Source: Oceanicola sp.
GTDB lineage: Bacteria; Pseudomonadota; Alphaproteobacteria; Rhodobacterales; Rhodobacteraceae
Length of the DNA stretch: 64,000 bases
Reading direction: 5' to 3'
Assembly (NCBI GenBank): GCA_017792405.1
Contig: CP051231.1
Location: 508,634-572,633 of the forward strand
This document shows, one piece after another, positions 25,029 through 33,073 of this stretch. The stretch's first letter is position 1, and every line of letters starts with the position of its first letter. The notes under the pieces are model-generated. The model was not told the DNA's origin. It was given only the letters and a program-made list of their open reading frames with translations, and did no database searches. Both the position numbers and the translations under genes were made by a program.

Positions 25029-25798
25029 TGCGAGCCCTGCGCGACGAAGGCGCTGCCGCGCCGGTAGGGGGCAACGCCGACGAAGGCACGGCCTGCGGTG
25101 CGGCAGAGCTCGGCCACGTGTGCGGCGGAGGCCTCTGGCAGCGCGCCGCTTGTCTCAAGCCGAACGCCAGCCGCGGTCAGGCGGCAGCGCACATCTTCGA
25201 ACCCGCTCATCTGCCTGACGGCCTGTTCCACCCGATGGATGAACGCGAGGTCTTCGGCGCGGATCGGGATGCCGGTTTCGACCCGGCTGGCGAGGCAGGG
25301 CTGGGCCGGGAGCGCCGCGATCTCGCCAAGGCCGAGCCGTGCGGCCAAGGCGCGCAGATCCGCCTTTGACACATCGGCTTCGACATAGGGGTGAATCACC
25401 CCGTGCTGGGAAGCGGCCTGAAGACCGGGCCGATACTCGCCCAGGTCATCGGTGTTCGTGCCCGCCGCAATGGTACCCGTCACGACCTCCCTGATACGCG
25501 CGTAGAGGTTGGTCTTGCAAAAATAGCAGCGGTTGAGCGGGTTGCTGAGATAGGCGGGGTCGTTGAACTCGCCCGCGTTGAGAACCCGCAGTGTCCACCC
25601 CTCGGACTGCGCAAGATCCCTGACGCGCTGGGTGGCCTCTGCCGGGACGGCGGGTGACACGGCGTGTGCGACGGTAACGGGCGCAATCCTGCCGGCGAAT
25701 GTTGCCAATGTCAGGCTGTCCACCCCACCGCTCACGGCAACGGTGAGATCGGGATAGCGGGCCAAGACCTGCGCGAGGCGTGTTTCGGCATCAACCAT
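25025..25798 (-). CDS. larE: nickel-pincer cofactor sulfur transferase LarE
   Basis: A 257-residue PP-loop ATPase that adenylates the pyridinium carboxylates and inserts sulfur. The P-loop SGGVDS is at residues 23-28. Cys168 lies in PAQPCLASRV, the sulfur-donor position. There is also C91-YF-C94 in NRCYFCKTN, giving the three-Cys arrangement linked to Fe-S-dependent LarE rather than the single sacrificial Cys form (my reading from known family types). Start ATG 25798; an upstream in-frame extension runs back into larC. It overlaps larC by 8 bases and larB by 4. Confidence 0.93.
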   Translation of the reverse strand: MVDAETRLAQVLARYPDLTVAVSGGVDSLTLATFAGRIAPVTVAHAVSPAVPAEATQRVRDLAQSEGWTLRVLNAGEFNDPAYLSNPLNRCYFCKTNLYARIREVVTGTIAAGTNTDDLGEYRPGLQAASQHGVIHPYVEADVSKADLRALAARLGLGEIAALPAQPCLASRVETGIPIRAEDLAFIHRVEQAVRQMSGFEDVRCRLTAAGVRLETSGALPEASAAHVAELCRTAGRAFVGVAPYRRGSAFVAQGSQ

Positions 25799-26939
25799 CG
25801 GTCGCTCCGCTTGCGGCCTTGCGCCGGGCGGCGAGGGTGGAGATCGCAGCCAGATCATCGCTTTCGACTTTGGTGGTCGAGGTTCCGGGGCGCGCGACCG
25901 TCTTTGTGCGCAAACCGCCGGCCTGTCCGGCCTCGCGCTTCAGGACGCGCCGGCGCACCGTTTCGATCCGCAGGCCGATGGTGCTGGTTTCGGCAAGACA
26001 CAGCTGGGCGACCTCATCGAGCCGCGGCGCCTGCGCAAGGACGCTGACGTTGTAGCGGATTCTCGACTTCTTGCCGTATCCGACGGTGTATCCGGCATCC
26101 ATGACGCCCTCCCCGGCGCGGATGTGATCCAGTGCGACGGAGAGTTCTTCCGGGGTCATGTCGTCGATCTCGAAGGCGATCTGGCCGACCATGTCGACCT
26201 CGCCAGCAGCAGGCTCGAACCGCAGGATACGGCAGACGTTCGGGATGCCTTTCAGATCGCGCTGGCCAGCGCCGATGCCGGAGCCCGATAGCCTCATGCC
26301 GGGGGGCGGGCCGTTTTGCGATGGCGCGAGGAAGCGCAGGATCGCCGCGCCTGTGGGGGTGATCCGCTCGCCTTCGACACCGTCATCGACAAAGCAGAAC
26401 CCGGCCAGCAGATGGGCGGTTGCGGGGGCGGGCACGGGGATCAACCCATGCTGGGTCTGAACCCTTCCGCGCCCGAGTGGCAAGGTGGAGCAGGACCAGC
26501 TCCCGGCTTCCGCGCTCTCGATCAGCGAGGCCGCGGCGACGATATCCGCCAGAGAATCCCAATCCGCGATTTCGTGGAAATGGACGGTCTCGACCGGAAC
26601 GCCGTGGCTTGCGGCCTCTGCCTCGGCAAGGCCGGTGAAGATGCCGATTGCGGTGGCCTTGACCGAGGCTTTGAGCTCCGACACTTCAAGGCGCGCGCGA
26701 ATGTCTCGCCAGTGGTGGGTGGGCGGTGCATCGGAGGAGATATCGAACACGACCTGCGTGGCCGCGAACCCTGCCTTGCGCATGCTTTCGATGCGCGGCG
26801 TGACATGCATGGAAAGCCCGGCGTCTTGCAGATCGGCAATCAGGGTATCCCGGGCCTCGGGAAAGGCGGACAGCATGGCCGCGGCGAACATGTCACCTGA
26901 CAGGCCGCCGATGGCATCAATGTGGACATGGCGGCTCAT
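25791..26939 (-). CDS. larC: nickel insertion protein LarC
   Basis: A 382-residue LarC (CTP-dependent nickel insertase). It begins with HIDAIGGLSGDMFAAAML and carries the VHFHEIADWDSLADIV His-rich metal block near residue 120. The C-terminal part includes GQIAFEIDDMTPEEL and GYGKKSRIRYNVSVL. In some bacteria LarC is split into LarC1/LarC2 by programmed frameshifting; here a single uninterrupted frame encodes both parts. First gene of the lar run, 139 bases after the UxaA-like gene, with GGAG upstream. Confidence 0.93.
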   Translation of the reverse strand: MSRHVHIDAIGGLSGDMFAAAMLSAFPEARDTLIADLQDAGLSMHVTPRIESMRKAGFAATQVVFDISSDAPPTHHWRDIRARLEVSELKASVKATAIGIFTGLAEAEAASHGVPVETVHFHEIADWDSLADIVAAASLIESAEAGSWSCSTLPLGRGRVQTQHGLIPVPAPATAHLLAGFCFVDDGVEGERITPTGAAILRFLAPSQNGPPPGMRLSGSGIGAGQRDLKGIPNVCRILRFEPAAGEVDMVGQIAFEIDDMTPEELSVALDHIRAGEGVMDAGYTVGYGKKSRIRYNVSVLAQAPRLDEVAQLCLAETSTIGLRIETVRRRVLKREAGQAGGLRTKTVARPGTSTTKVESDDLAAISTLAARRKAASGATDG

Positions 26940-27035
26940 GCAAGCCGACTCCAGCGGGCATGGCTCCTTAAACGGCGCTCACCCGCCTTGCCCCGGCAGG
27001 GGTATGATGCTGGCATCTGGTTTCCTCCGCTCCCA

Positions 27036-27056
27036 CTTGGCCGGCGCACGGCCAAG
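27036..27056. terminator. hairpin between the dehydratase genes and larC
   Basis: CTTGGCC (27036-27042) and GGCCAAG (27050-27056) form a perfect 7-bp stem with a 7-nt loop. It lies in the 139-base spacer on the path of transcription from ilvD/uxaA into larC. Without a T-run it could be a weak terminator or mRNA-processing site that lowers lar expression relative to the catabolic genes. Confidence 0.45.
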
Positions 27057-27078
27057 GTCCGATCCGCTTGTAGCAGCC

Positions 27079-28626
27079 TCAGCTCATGATGCCGATGCTC
27101 CACGGGACAAATTCATTGTCACCCAGGCCCAGTTCCTCGCTCTTGGTCGGAACGCCAGACGCCGTTTCGAGCATCTTGGCGAAGATCATTTCGCCGGTCT
27201 CCTCCAGCGTCGCTTCGCCATCTAGAATGACGCCCGCGTTCAGGTCCATGTCTTCTGTCAGGCGATTATACATTGGCGTATTGGTCGCGATCTTGATGGA
27301 AGGCACAGGCTTGGCTCCGAACATGGAGCCACGCCCGGTGGTGAAACAGATCAGGTTGGCGCCGCCTGCGATCTGGCCGGTTGCGGAAACCGGATCGAAG
27401 CCGGGCGTATCCATGAAGACGAGGCCGCTGGCCTCCACGCGCTCGGCGTATTTGTAGACCTCCATCAAGGGGCCGGTGCCGCCCTTCATGGAAGAGCCGA
27501 GCGACTTTTCGAAGATGTTTGCCAGGCCGCCCATCTGGTTGCCCGGGCTGACCACGCCGTTGATCTGCACGTCTCGGCCGGGGGAGTATTCATCTTTCCA
27601 CCACCGGATGCGGTCCATCAGCTTTTGACCGACCTCGACCGAACGGGCCCGCCGGGTCAGCGTGTGCTCGACGCCGTAGATTTCGGGCGTTTCCGACAGG
27701 ATGCCGGTGCCACCGTGGCGGGCGAGGATCGACACGGCGTGGCCAAGGGCGGGGTTGGCGGTGATGGACGAGAAGCCGTCAGACCCGCCGCATTGCAGGC
27801 CGACCTTCAGATGGCTGGCCGGGACGGGCTGGCGCGCGACATCATTTGCCTCGGGCAGCATCTCCGTGACCGCGGCGATGCCGGCCTCGATGGTTTTGCG
27901 GGTGCCGCCCGTCTCCTGCATGACGAGATTCAGCAGCCGCGGTCCCTGCGAGAGGCCGTTATGCTGCATCAGCGCCGGGATCTGGTTTCTCTCGCAGCCC
28001 AGCCCAATCAGGATCGCGCCTGCAAGGTTGGCATGGGTTGCGTAGCCGCCGATGGTGCGGCGCAGCAGGTCCATCGGTTCGCCCGACATTTCCATGCCGC
28101 AGCCAAGGCCGTGGGGGAACGCCACGACACCGTCGATATTGGGATAGGCGGCCAGAACCTCGGGGGTGAAGTGCGCGGCGATCTTGCGGACGACCGTGGC
28201 CGAGCAGTTTACCGACGACAGGATGCCGACGTAGTTGCGGGTGGCGACGCGACCATCGGGCCGAATGATGCCCTGAAACACCGCCCGATCCTCTTCGGGC
28301 ACCGGCACCACTGGTTGATACTCGCTGGCATGGCGGGGATCGCGATCAAACTCGCGGAACTCGATGTTGTGGCTGTGCAGCATGGAGCCGGGCCGCACGT
28401 CCTTTGCCGCGAACCCGATGGTGACATTGTATTTGCGGATCGGCTCACCCTTGGCGATCGCCCGGGTGGCGATCTTGTAGCCTGCCGGGACCGGGGTGTT
28501 CGTGGTGACGCCTTCCCCCGGGATCTCGGTTTTGGGCGCGATCTCGCGGTAGGCGACCACGACATTGTCGTCGGGGTGCAGGCGGATGGCCGGGCCTCGA
28601 TGCAGTTTTTCCAGTGTTTCGCTCAT
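27079..28626 (-). CDS. UxaA/altronate dehydratase-family protein
   Basis: A 515-residue hydro-lyase of the UxaA/GarD superfamily. An N-terminal SAF-like domain (about 1-95, with HPDDNVVVA and LHSHNIEF) is fused to the large dehydratase domain (GYVRPDGRVATRNYVGILSSVNCS-like start, FPHGLGCGM, LGCERNQI, GLQCGGSDGFSS, PGNQMGG). Conserved His and Cys in HSHN, GLGCG and QCGGSD are expected iron/metal ligands. It should dehydrate an aldonic or aldaric acid to a 2-keto-3-deoxy acid. The start overlaps the Ldh-like stop (ATGA), so it is coupled. Confidence 0.85.
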   Translation of the reverse strand: MSETLEKLHRGPAIRLHPDDNVVVAYREIAPKTEIPGEGVTTNTPVPAGYKIATRAIAKGEPIRKYNVTIGFAAKDVRPGSMLHSHNIEFREFDRDPRHASEYQPVVPVPEEDRAVFQGIIRPDGRVATRNYVGILSSVNCSATVVRKIAAHFTPEVLAAYPNIDGVVAFPHGLGCGMEMSGEPMDLLRRTIGGYATHANLAGAILIGLGCERNQIPALMQHNGLSQGPRLLNLVMQETGGTRKTIEAGIAAVTEMLPEANDVARQPVPASHLKVGLQCGGSDGFSSITANPALGHAVSILARHGGTGILSETPEIYGVEHTLTRRARSVEVGQKLMDRIRWWKDEYSPGRDVQINGVVSPGNQMGGLANIFEKSLGSSMKGGTGPLMEVYKYAERVEASGLVFMDTPGFDPVSATGQIAGGANLICFTTGRGSMFGAKPVPSIKIATNTPMYNRLTEDMDLNAGVILDGEATLEETGEMIFAKMLETASGVPTKSEELGLGDNEFVPWSIGIMS

Positions 28627-29663
28627 TGTGCTACCCTTGCTTCACTTTGCAGGCCCAGCTTCTGCAACACCGCCAGAAGGTCGGGTGCCAGGGCCAGGCC
28701 GTTGGCTATGTTGTCCGCTCGCCGTTCCAGCGCGCGCTGTCCGGGCAGCCGCACCGGCGGCGCGCCGTTTGCGACGGTTGCCCCGCGGCAGGCCTCCGCA
28801 ATCCACGAGGCCTGTGCGCAAAAGGCCTCTCGCCCGCCGAAATGCTCGGGATCGAGGACCATTAAAAAGACGGAGGCGCCCCAGCGGTCGGTGCCCTCGA
28901 GCCGCCCGTGGCCGGAGAGGCCGGTTGTCAGCATTTCGACCAGCAGGCCCAGCGCGAAGCCCTTGTGCCCGTGGTCGAGACCGCCGAGCGGCAACAGGGC
29001 GCTGCGGCCCGCCGCGCGGGTTGCCGGATCGTCGGTGGCCCGGCCCTCCGTATCGACCAGCCAACCGCCCGGAAGGCGGCCGCCCTGTGCTGCCATGGCG
29101 GCGACCATTCCGCTTGTCGTGATCGACGTAGACACATCCAGCATCACCGGTGCGCCATCCGTAGGCCAGCCCGCGGCAATCGGGTTGGGGGAGTAGACGC
29201 CACCGGTGGCCCCGAAGGGCGCGACATCGCGGTTTGACGGAGAGGAGGAGGCGATGATGACAGCGAGGCCCTGCTGGGTGACGGCCTCGAGGTAAGCGGC
29301 GAGGCAGGCGATGTGGTGACTTCTCGCTATGGCAATTGCCCCCACGCCGTGTTGGCGCGCCTTGGCCGAGGCGACGGTGAGGGCCGCGCGGACCAGCACC
29401 GGGCCGGGGAGCCAGTTGCCATCCCAGCGCTCCACAACAGAGCCAGCCGGGCTGGTGACATCGGCGGCGCCCTCATGCGCCATGCCGCCACTGCGCAACT
29501 CGTCGAGGTAGCGTGGGAGCAGGGCGAGCCCGTGCGTCACGTGCCCGAGCAGGTCGCCCTCGACGAGCGTGTCCGCGACGATCTCGGCATGGTTCGAACA
29601 CAGACCGGCTTCGCCGAGCTTTTCCGCCGCGAACCGCCTGAGGGTTTCGGGAGGCAGCCGCAT
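28623..29663 (-). CDS. Ldh/malate dehydrogenase-family (MdhB/YlbC-like) oxidoreductase
   Basis: A 346-residue NAD(P)-dependent 2-hydroxyacid dehydrogenase of the type II malate/L-lactate (Ldh_2) family. Typical features: GHVTHGLALLPRYLD near residue 40 with the conserved His, ARSHHIACLAAYLEAV with catalytic His-His near 115-116, and PNPIAAGWPT then DVSTSI for cofactor binding. Substrates in this family include malate, lactate, ureidoglycolate and 2,3-diketogulonate. It sits 2 bases after the IlvD-like gene and overlaps the UxaA-like gene, so it acts in the same pathway. Confidence 0.85.
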   Translation of the reverse strand: MRLPPETLRRFAAEKLGEAGLCSNHAEIVADTLVEGDLLGHVTHGLALLPRYLDELRSGGMAHEGAADVTSPAGSVVERWDGNWLPGPVLVRAALTVASAKARQHGVGAIAIARSHHIACLAAYLEAVTQQGLAVIIASSSPSNRDVAPFGATGGVYSPNPIAAGWPTDGAPVMLDVSTSITTSGMVAAMAAQGGRLPGGWLVDTEGRATDDPATRAAGRSALLPLGGLDHGHKGFALGLLVEMLTTGLSGHGRLEGTDRWGASVFLMVLDPEHFGGREAFCAQASWIAEACRGATVANGAPPVRLPGQRALERRADNIANGLALAPDLLAVLQKLGLQSEARVAQ

Positions 29664-29665
29664 GG

Positions 29666-31402
29666 TCAGCCGTCTACCTGCCCGGTGGCTTGCGGCGCGG
29701 GCACGAGGAAGTCGAAATCGCAGCCAAAGTCGGCTTCGGTGACCGTTTCGAGAAACAGCTTTCTGTAACCGCGATCCGAGTTCGGGTGTACCGGAACCGA
29801 CAGCTCGGCGCGCCGTTCAGCCAAGACATCTTCACTGACATGCAGGGTAATCGCGCGGTCCGGCACGTTCAGCTCGATCTCGTCGCCGTCACGGACCAGC
29901 GCCAAAGGCCCGCCGCTGGCGGCTTCGGGCGTGACATGCAGAATGATGGTGCCGCTGGCCGTGCCGCTCATGCGCGCATCCGAGATGCGGACCATGTCCT
30001 TCACCCCTTGTTCCGCCAGTTTGCGCGGAATCGGCATGTAACCAGCTTCGGGCATGCCCGGCGCGCCCTTGGGGCCAGCGTTCTGAAGAACCAGAATGTC
30101 GTCCTTGGTGACATCGAGCTCGGGCAGATCCACCCGCCGGGTCAGGTCTTCGATGGAATTGAAAACGACAGCGCGGCCACGATGAACCATCAGGTCGGGG
30201 TTGGCGGCGGATTGCTTGATGATCGCGCCGCGCGGGGCAAGGTTGCCCCGCAGAACGGCCATACCGCCTTCGGCAAAGAGGGGGGCCTCTCGGTTTGAGA
30301 CGACGTTCTGCGCGAAGCCGGCGGGCGCGTCGTCGATCTCTTCGCCAAGGGTGCGGCCGGTTACGGTCAGGCAATCGAGATTGAGGTGTTCGCGCAACTC
30401 ACGCAGCACGGTGACGAGGCCGCCAGCAGCGTGCAGGTCTTCCATGTATTGCGTGCCGGAAGGCTTCAGATCGACCAGAACCGGGATCTTGCGGCCGAGG
30501 GCGTCGAACTTGTCGAGGTCGATCTTGATGCCCATGCGCCCGGCAACTGCCGTCAGGTGGATGATGGCGTTGGTGGAGCCGCCGACGGCCAGAAGAACGG
30601 CCAATGCATTCTCGAAGGCGGCCTCTGTCATGATCTTGTCGGGCGTGAGCCCGGCGGCGGCCATCTGCACGGCGAGTTCGCCCGACCTTTCGGCGATGCG
30701 GCGACGGTCCGCTGAGACGGCGGGGGCACAGGCGCCGCCCGGGGCCATCATGCCCAGCGCTTCGGTGACGAGTGCCATCGTCGATGCGGTGCCCATGACA
30801 CCACAGGTGCCGGTGCCCGGCACCAGCTGGTCGTTGACCTCGGTGATCTCCTGGTCGTCAATCTCGCCGGCGCGGTAGCGGCCCCAGAAGCGGCGGCAAT
30901 CGGTGCACGCCCCGACCTTCTCGCCGCGATGGCTGCCGGTCCGCATCGGGCCGGTGACAAGCTGGATTGCAGGAAGATTGGCCGAGGCGGCTCCCATCAG
31001 CTGGGCCGGAACCGTCTTGTCGCAGCCGCCGATCATGACCACGGCGTCCATCGGCTGGGCGCGGATCATTTCTTCGGTGTCGATGGCCATCAGGTTGCGC
31101 AGATACATGCTGGTCGGGTGCGAGAACGATTCGTGGATCGAGATCGTCGGGAAGGGAATCGGCAGCCCGCCGGCCAGCATCACGCCCCGCTTTGCCGCCT
31201 CTACCAGATCGGCCATGTTGCCGTGGCAGGCGTTGTAATCACTGCCGGTGTCGATAATGCCGATGATCGGGCGGTCGAGCGCGGCGTCGCTATAGCCCAT
31301 CCCCTTGATGAAGGCCTTGCGCAGAAACAGCGAAAACCCGGCATCACCATAGCTGGTGAGCCCTTTGCGCATACCCTTGGGCGTGTCGTCTTTCGTGCTC
31401 AT
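29666..31402 (-). CDS. IlvD/Edd-family sugar-acid dehydratase
   Basis: A 578-residue Fe-S dehydratase. Cluster cysteines appear in HESFSHPTSM-adjacent GGCDKTVPAQ, GACTDCRRFW and PGTGTCGVMGTAST. The C-terminal half carries the swivel domain with ISDARMSGTASGTIILHVTPEAA. The ACTDCRRFW insert is typical of the pentonate (arabonate/xylonate) branch rather than dihydroxyacid dehydratase for branched amino acids; the catabolic setting agrees. ATG 31402 has GGAGG upstream. First gene of the leftward operon, divergent from tctC. Confidence 0.87.
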   Translation of the reverse strand: MSTKDDTPKGMRKGLTSYGDAGFSLFLRKAFIKGMGYSDAALDRPIIGIIDTGSDYNACHGNMADLVEAAKRGVMLAGGLPIPFPTISIHESFSHPTSMYLRNLMAIDTEEMIRAQPMDAVVMIGGCDKTVPAQLMGAASANLPAIQLVTGPMRTGSHRGEKVGACTDCRRFWGRYRAGEIDDQEITEVNDQLVPGTGTCGVMGTASTMALVTEALGMMAPGGACAPAVSADRRRIAERSGELAVQMAAAGLTPDKIMTEAAFENALAVLLAVGGSTNAIIHLTAVAGRMGIKIDLDKFDALGRKIPVLVDLKPSGTQYMEDLHAAGGLVTVLRELREHLNLDCLTVTGRTLGEEIDDAPAGFAQNVVSNREAPLFAEGGMAVLRGNLAPRGAIIKQSAANPDLMVHRGRAVVFNSIEDLTRRVDLPELDVTKDDILVLQNAGPKGAPGMPEAGYMPIPRKLAEQGVKDMVRISDARMSGTASGTIILHVTPEAASGGPLALVRDGDEIELNVPDRAITLHVSEDVLAERRAELSVPVHPNSDRGYRKLFLETVTEADFGCDFDFLVPAPQATGQVDG

Positions 31403-31553
31403 GCGGCCATCCTCCATCACTTAATTCATGCGGAACGTACTGTTCTGCATAGCCTACTCACCAACCTTCAAGCAGATTGTCAATAATTTGTTTGACAGAA
31501 TGGTCAGCGATTTCTAACGTCGCGGCGGGAATTGAAAAATGGGAGGACTTCTT
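31403..31553. promoter_or_regulatory. divergent promoter region, ilvD-like / tctC
   Basis: For tctC: TTGACA (31492-31497), a 17-base spacer, then TAACGT (31515-31520), a plausible sigma-70 promoter. The -35 box is also one arm of an inverted repeat, TGTCAA (31478-31483) to TTGACA (31492-31497) with an 8-base spacer, a candidate operator for the GntR regulator encoded at 34675. Repression by covering the -35 would fit. GGGAGGA lies 7-8 bases before the tctC ATG. Confidence 0.5.
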
Positions 31554-32534
31554 ATGAGAAAACTACTTTCGACAGCAGCTATCGCTCTTGCGATCGGGGC
31601 TTCCGCGCCGGCCGTTGCGGTGGCCCAGGGCTATGACGCCGCGAGCGAAGTGACGGTGCTGATGGGCTTCAAGGCCGGGGGTGGATCTGACGCCTTGGCG
31701 CAGCTTGTGCAGCCCTTCCTTGCCGAAGAGCTCGGCGTGAGCTTCGTGAACCAGTACATGCCGGGCGCGACCGGCGCGATCGCCTGGACCCGGCTGGCCA
31801 AGCAGGTGAAGCCCGACGGCGAGACCATCAGCATCACGAATACGCCGATGCTGATGACCAACTACATCATGAACGACACGATCACCTACAACATCTCGGA
31901 ACTTACGCCGCTTGCGAACATCGTGACGGACCCGGGCATTGCGGTTGTGGCCGCGGACAGCCCTTATCAGACCTTCGCCGACCTCATGGAAGCGGCTGAG
32001 GCCAACCCCGGCGCTGTCACTGTCGGTAACTCCGGCATCGGCGGCGACGATTTCTTCACCACGGTCGCCTTCGAGCGCACCGCCGGTGTGAAATTCCAGA
32101 AGGTGCCGTTTCAGGGTGATGGACCTTCGTGGACTGCCGCGATGGGCGGGCAGATCGACGCCAGTTTCAACAATGTGGGCATCACCTTCCCGCAGGTCGA
32201 GGCGGGCAATCTGCGCGCGCTGGTCGTCTTTGCAGAAGAGCGCCTCGCCGAGCTGCCTGACGTGCCGACCGCGAAGGAACTGGGTTACGATGTTGTGGCA
32301 GGGTCTTCGCGTGGCTACAGCGCGCCGGCCGGTTTCCCCGAGGAGGCTCGCACCCAGCTGGTCGAGGGGCTTCGCCGCGTGACCGAGAACCCCGAGTTTC
32401 AGGCGGCCGCAGCGGCGCAGGCGATGAACATCGATTTCATCGGTGGCGATGACTACACCGCCTTCCTGCAAGCTCAGGAGAAGACCTTCACCGAGGTCTG
32501 GAACGAAGTGAAGGACGACGTTCAGTCGAACTGA
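31554..32534 (+). CDS. TTT transporter solute-binding protein (TctC family)
   Basis: A 326-residue periplasmic binding protein with a Sec signal peptide (MRKLLSTAAIALAIGASAPAVAVAQ). TctC hallmarks: GFKAGGGSDALAQLVQPF near the start, PGATGAIAW near residue 70 and LPDVPTAKELGYDV in the C-lobe. These bind carboxylates, often tricarboxylic or sugar-acid/hydroxy-acid ligands. First gene of the transporter operon, followed by a strong hairpin. ATG 31554 is chosen over ATG 31539 for its ribosome site. Confidence 0.9.
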   Translation: MRKLLSTAAIALAIGASAPAVAVAQGYDAASEVTVLMGFKAGGGSDALAQLVQPFLAEELGVSFVNQYMPGATGAIAWTRLAKQVKPDGETISITNTPMLMTNYIMNDTITYNISELTPLANIVTDPGIAVVAADSPYQTFADLMEAAEANPGAVTVGNSGIGGDDFFTTVAFERTAGVKFQKVPFQGDGPSWTAAMGGQIDASFNNVGITFPQVEAGNLRALVVFAEERLAELPDVPTAKELGYDVVAGSSRGYSAPAGFPEEARTQLVEGLRRVTENPEFQAAAAAQAMNIDFIGGDDYTAFLQAQEKTFTEVWNEVKDDVQSN

Positions 32535-32550
32535 GCCGTTTCGGCACAGG

Positions 32551-32572
32551 GTGGCGGCCTTCGGGCCGCCAC
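32551..32572 (+). terminator. TTCG-loop hairpin after tctC
   Basis: GTGGCGGCC (32551-32559), loop TTCG, GGCCGCCAC (32564-32572): a perfect 9-bp stem with an extra-stable tetraloop, 16 bases after the tctC stop and 42 before tctB. No T-run. Likely protects the binding-protein mRNA or partly terminates, giving more binding protein than permease. Confidence 0.65.
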
Positions 32573-32614
32573 TTGCCCTTCCGATACTGTCCGCCTTTCC
32601 TCTGGGAGTAACCG

Positions 32615-33061
32615 ATGGGACGCATTCTGGTGGCCATGGCTGCGATCGCTCTGGCCCTTTTTTTCCGTTACACGGCACAAGACTATCCAAGGGCCGCCGC
32701 GCGCCTTCCGACCCTGCTTGGCTGGGCCGTGATCCTGCTGGCCCTGCTGGCGATTGGCGGGCAGCTGATGGCCTGGAGAAGGCAAAGCGCAGAAGGTGCC
32801 TTGCGGCTCATCCCCGCCATCGACACGCGTGCCATCACCATCGGGGTGTGCTTTGCGGGCCTGAGCATCGCCTATGCGGCGGCGATCACCGTGGTGGGAT
32901 ACCTCATCGCTACGCCCGTTTTCCTTCTGGTGTCGCTCGGCGCGCTGCGGCCCATCGGCTGGAGCCGCATCCTGATCACCACCGCGCTCGTGACAGGCGT
33001 CATCTGGGCGGTTTTCATCCAATTCCTTGGCCTTCCGTTGCCGCTTTATCCCGGCGCATGA
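32615..33061 (+). CDS. TTT transporter small membrane subunit (TctB family)
   Basis: A 148-residue protein with four predicted membrane segments (about residues 2-18, 32-52, 72-96 and 105-140), the TctB pattern. It forms the membrane unit with TctA. GGGAGT lies 5-6 bases upstream of ATG 32615. Sequence conservation in TctB is low, so the call rests on topology and position between tctC and tctA. Confidence 0.85.
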   Translation: MGRILVAMAAIALALFFRYTAQDYPRAAARLPTLLGWAVILLALLAIGGQLMAWRRQSAEGALRLIPAIDTRAITIGVCFAGLSIAYAAAITVVGYLIATPVFLLVSLGALRPIGWSRILITTALVTGVIWAVFIQFLGLPLPLYPGA

Positions 33062-33073
33062 GGGGAACCTGAC

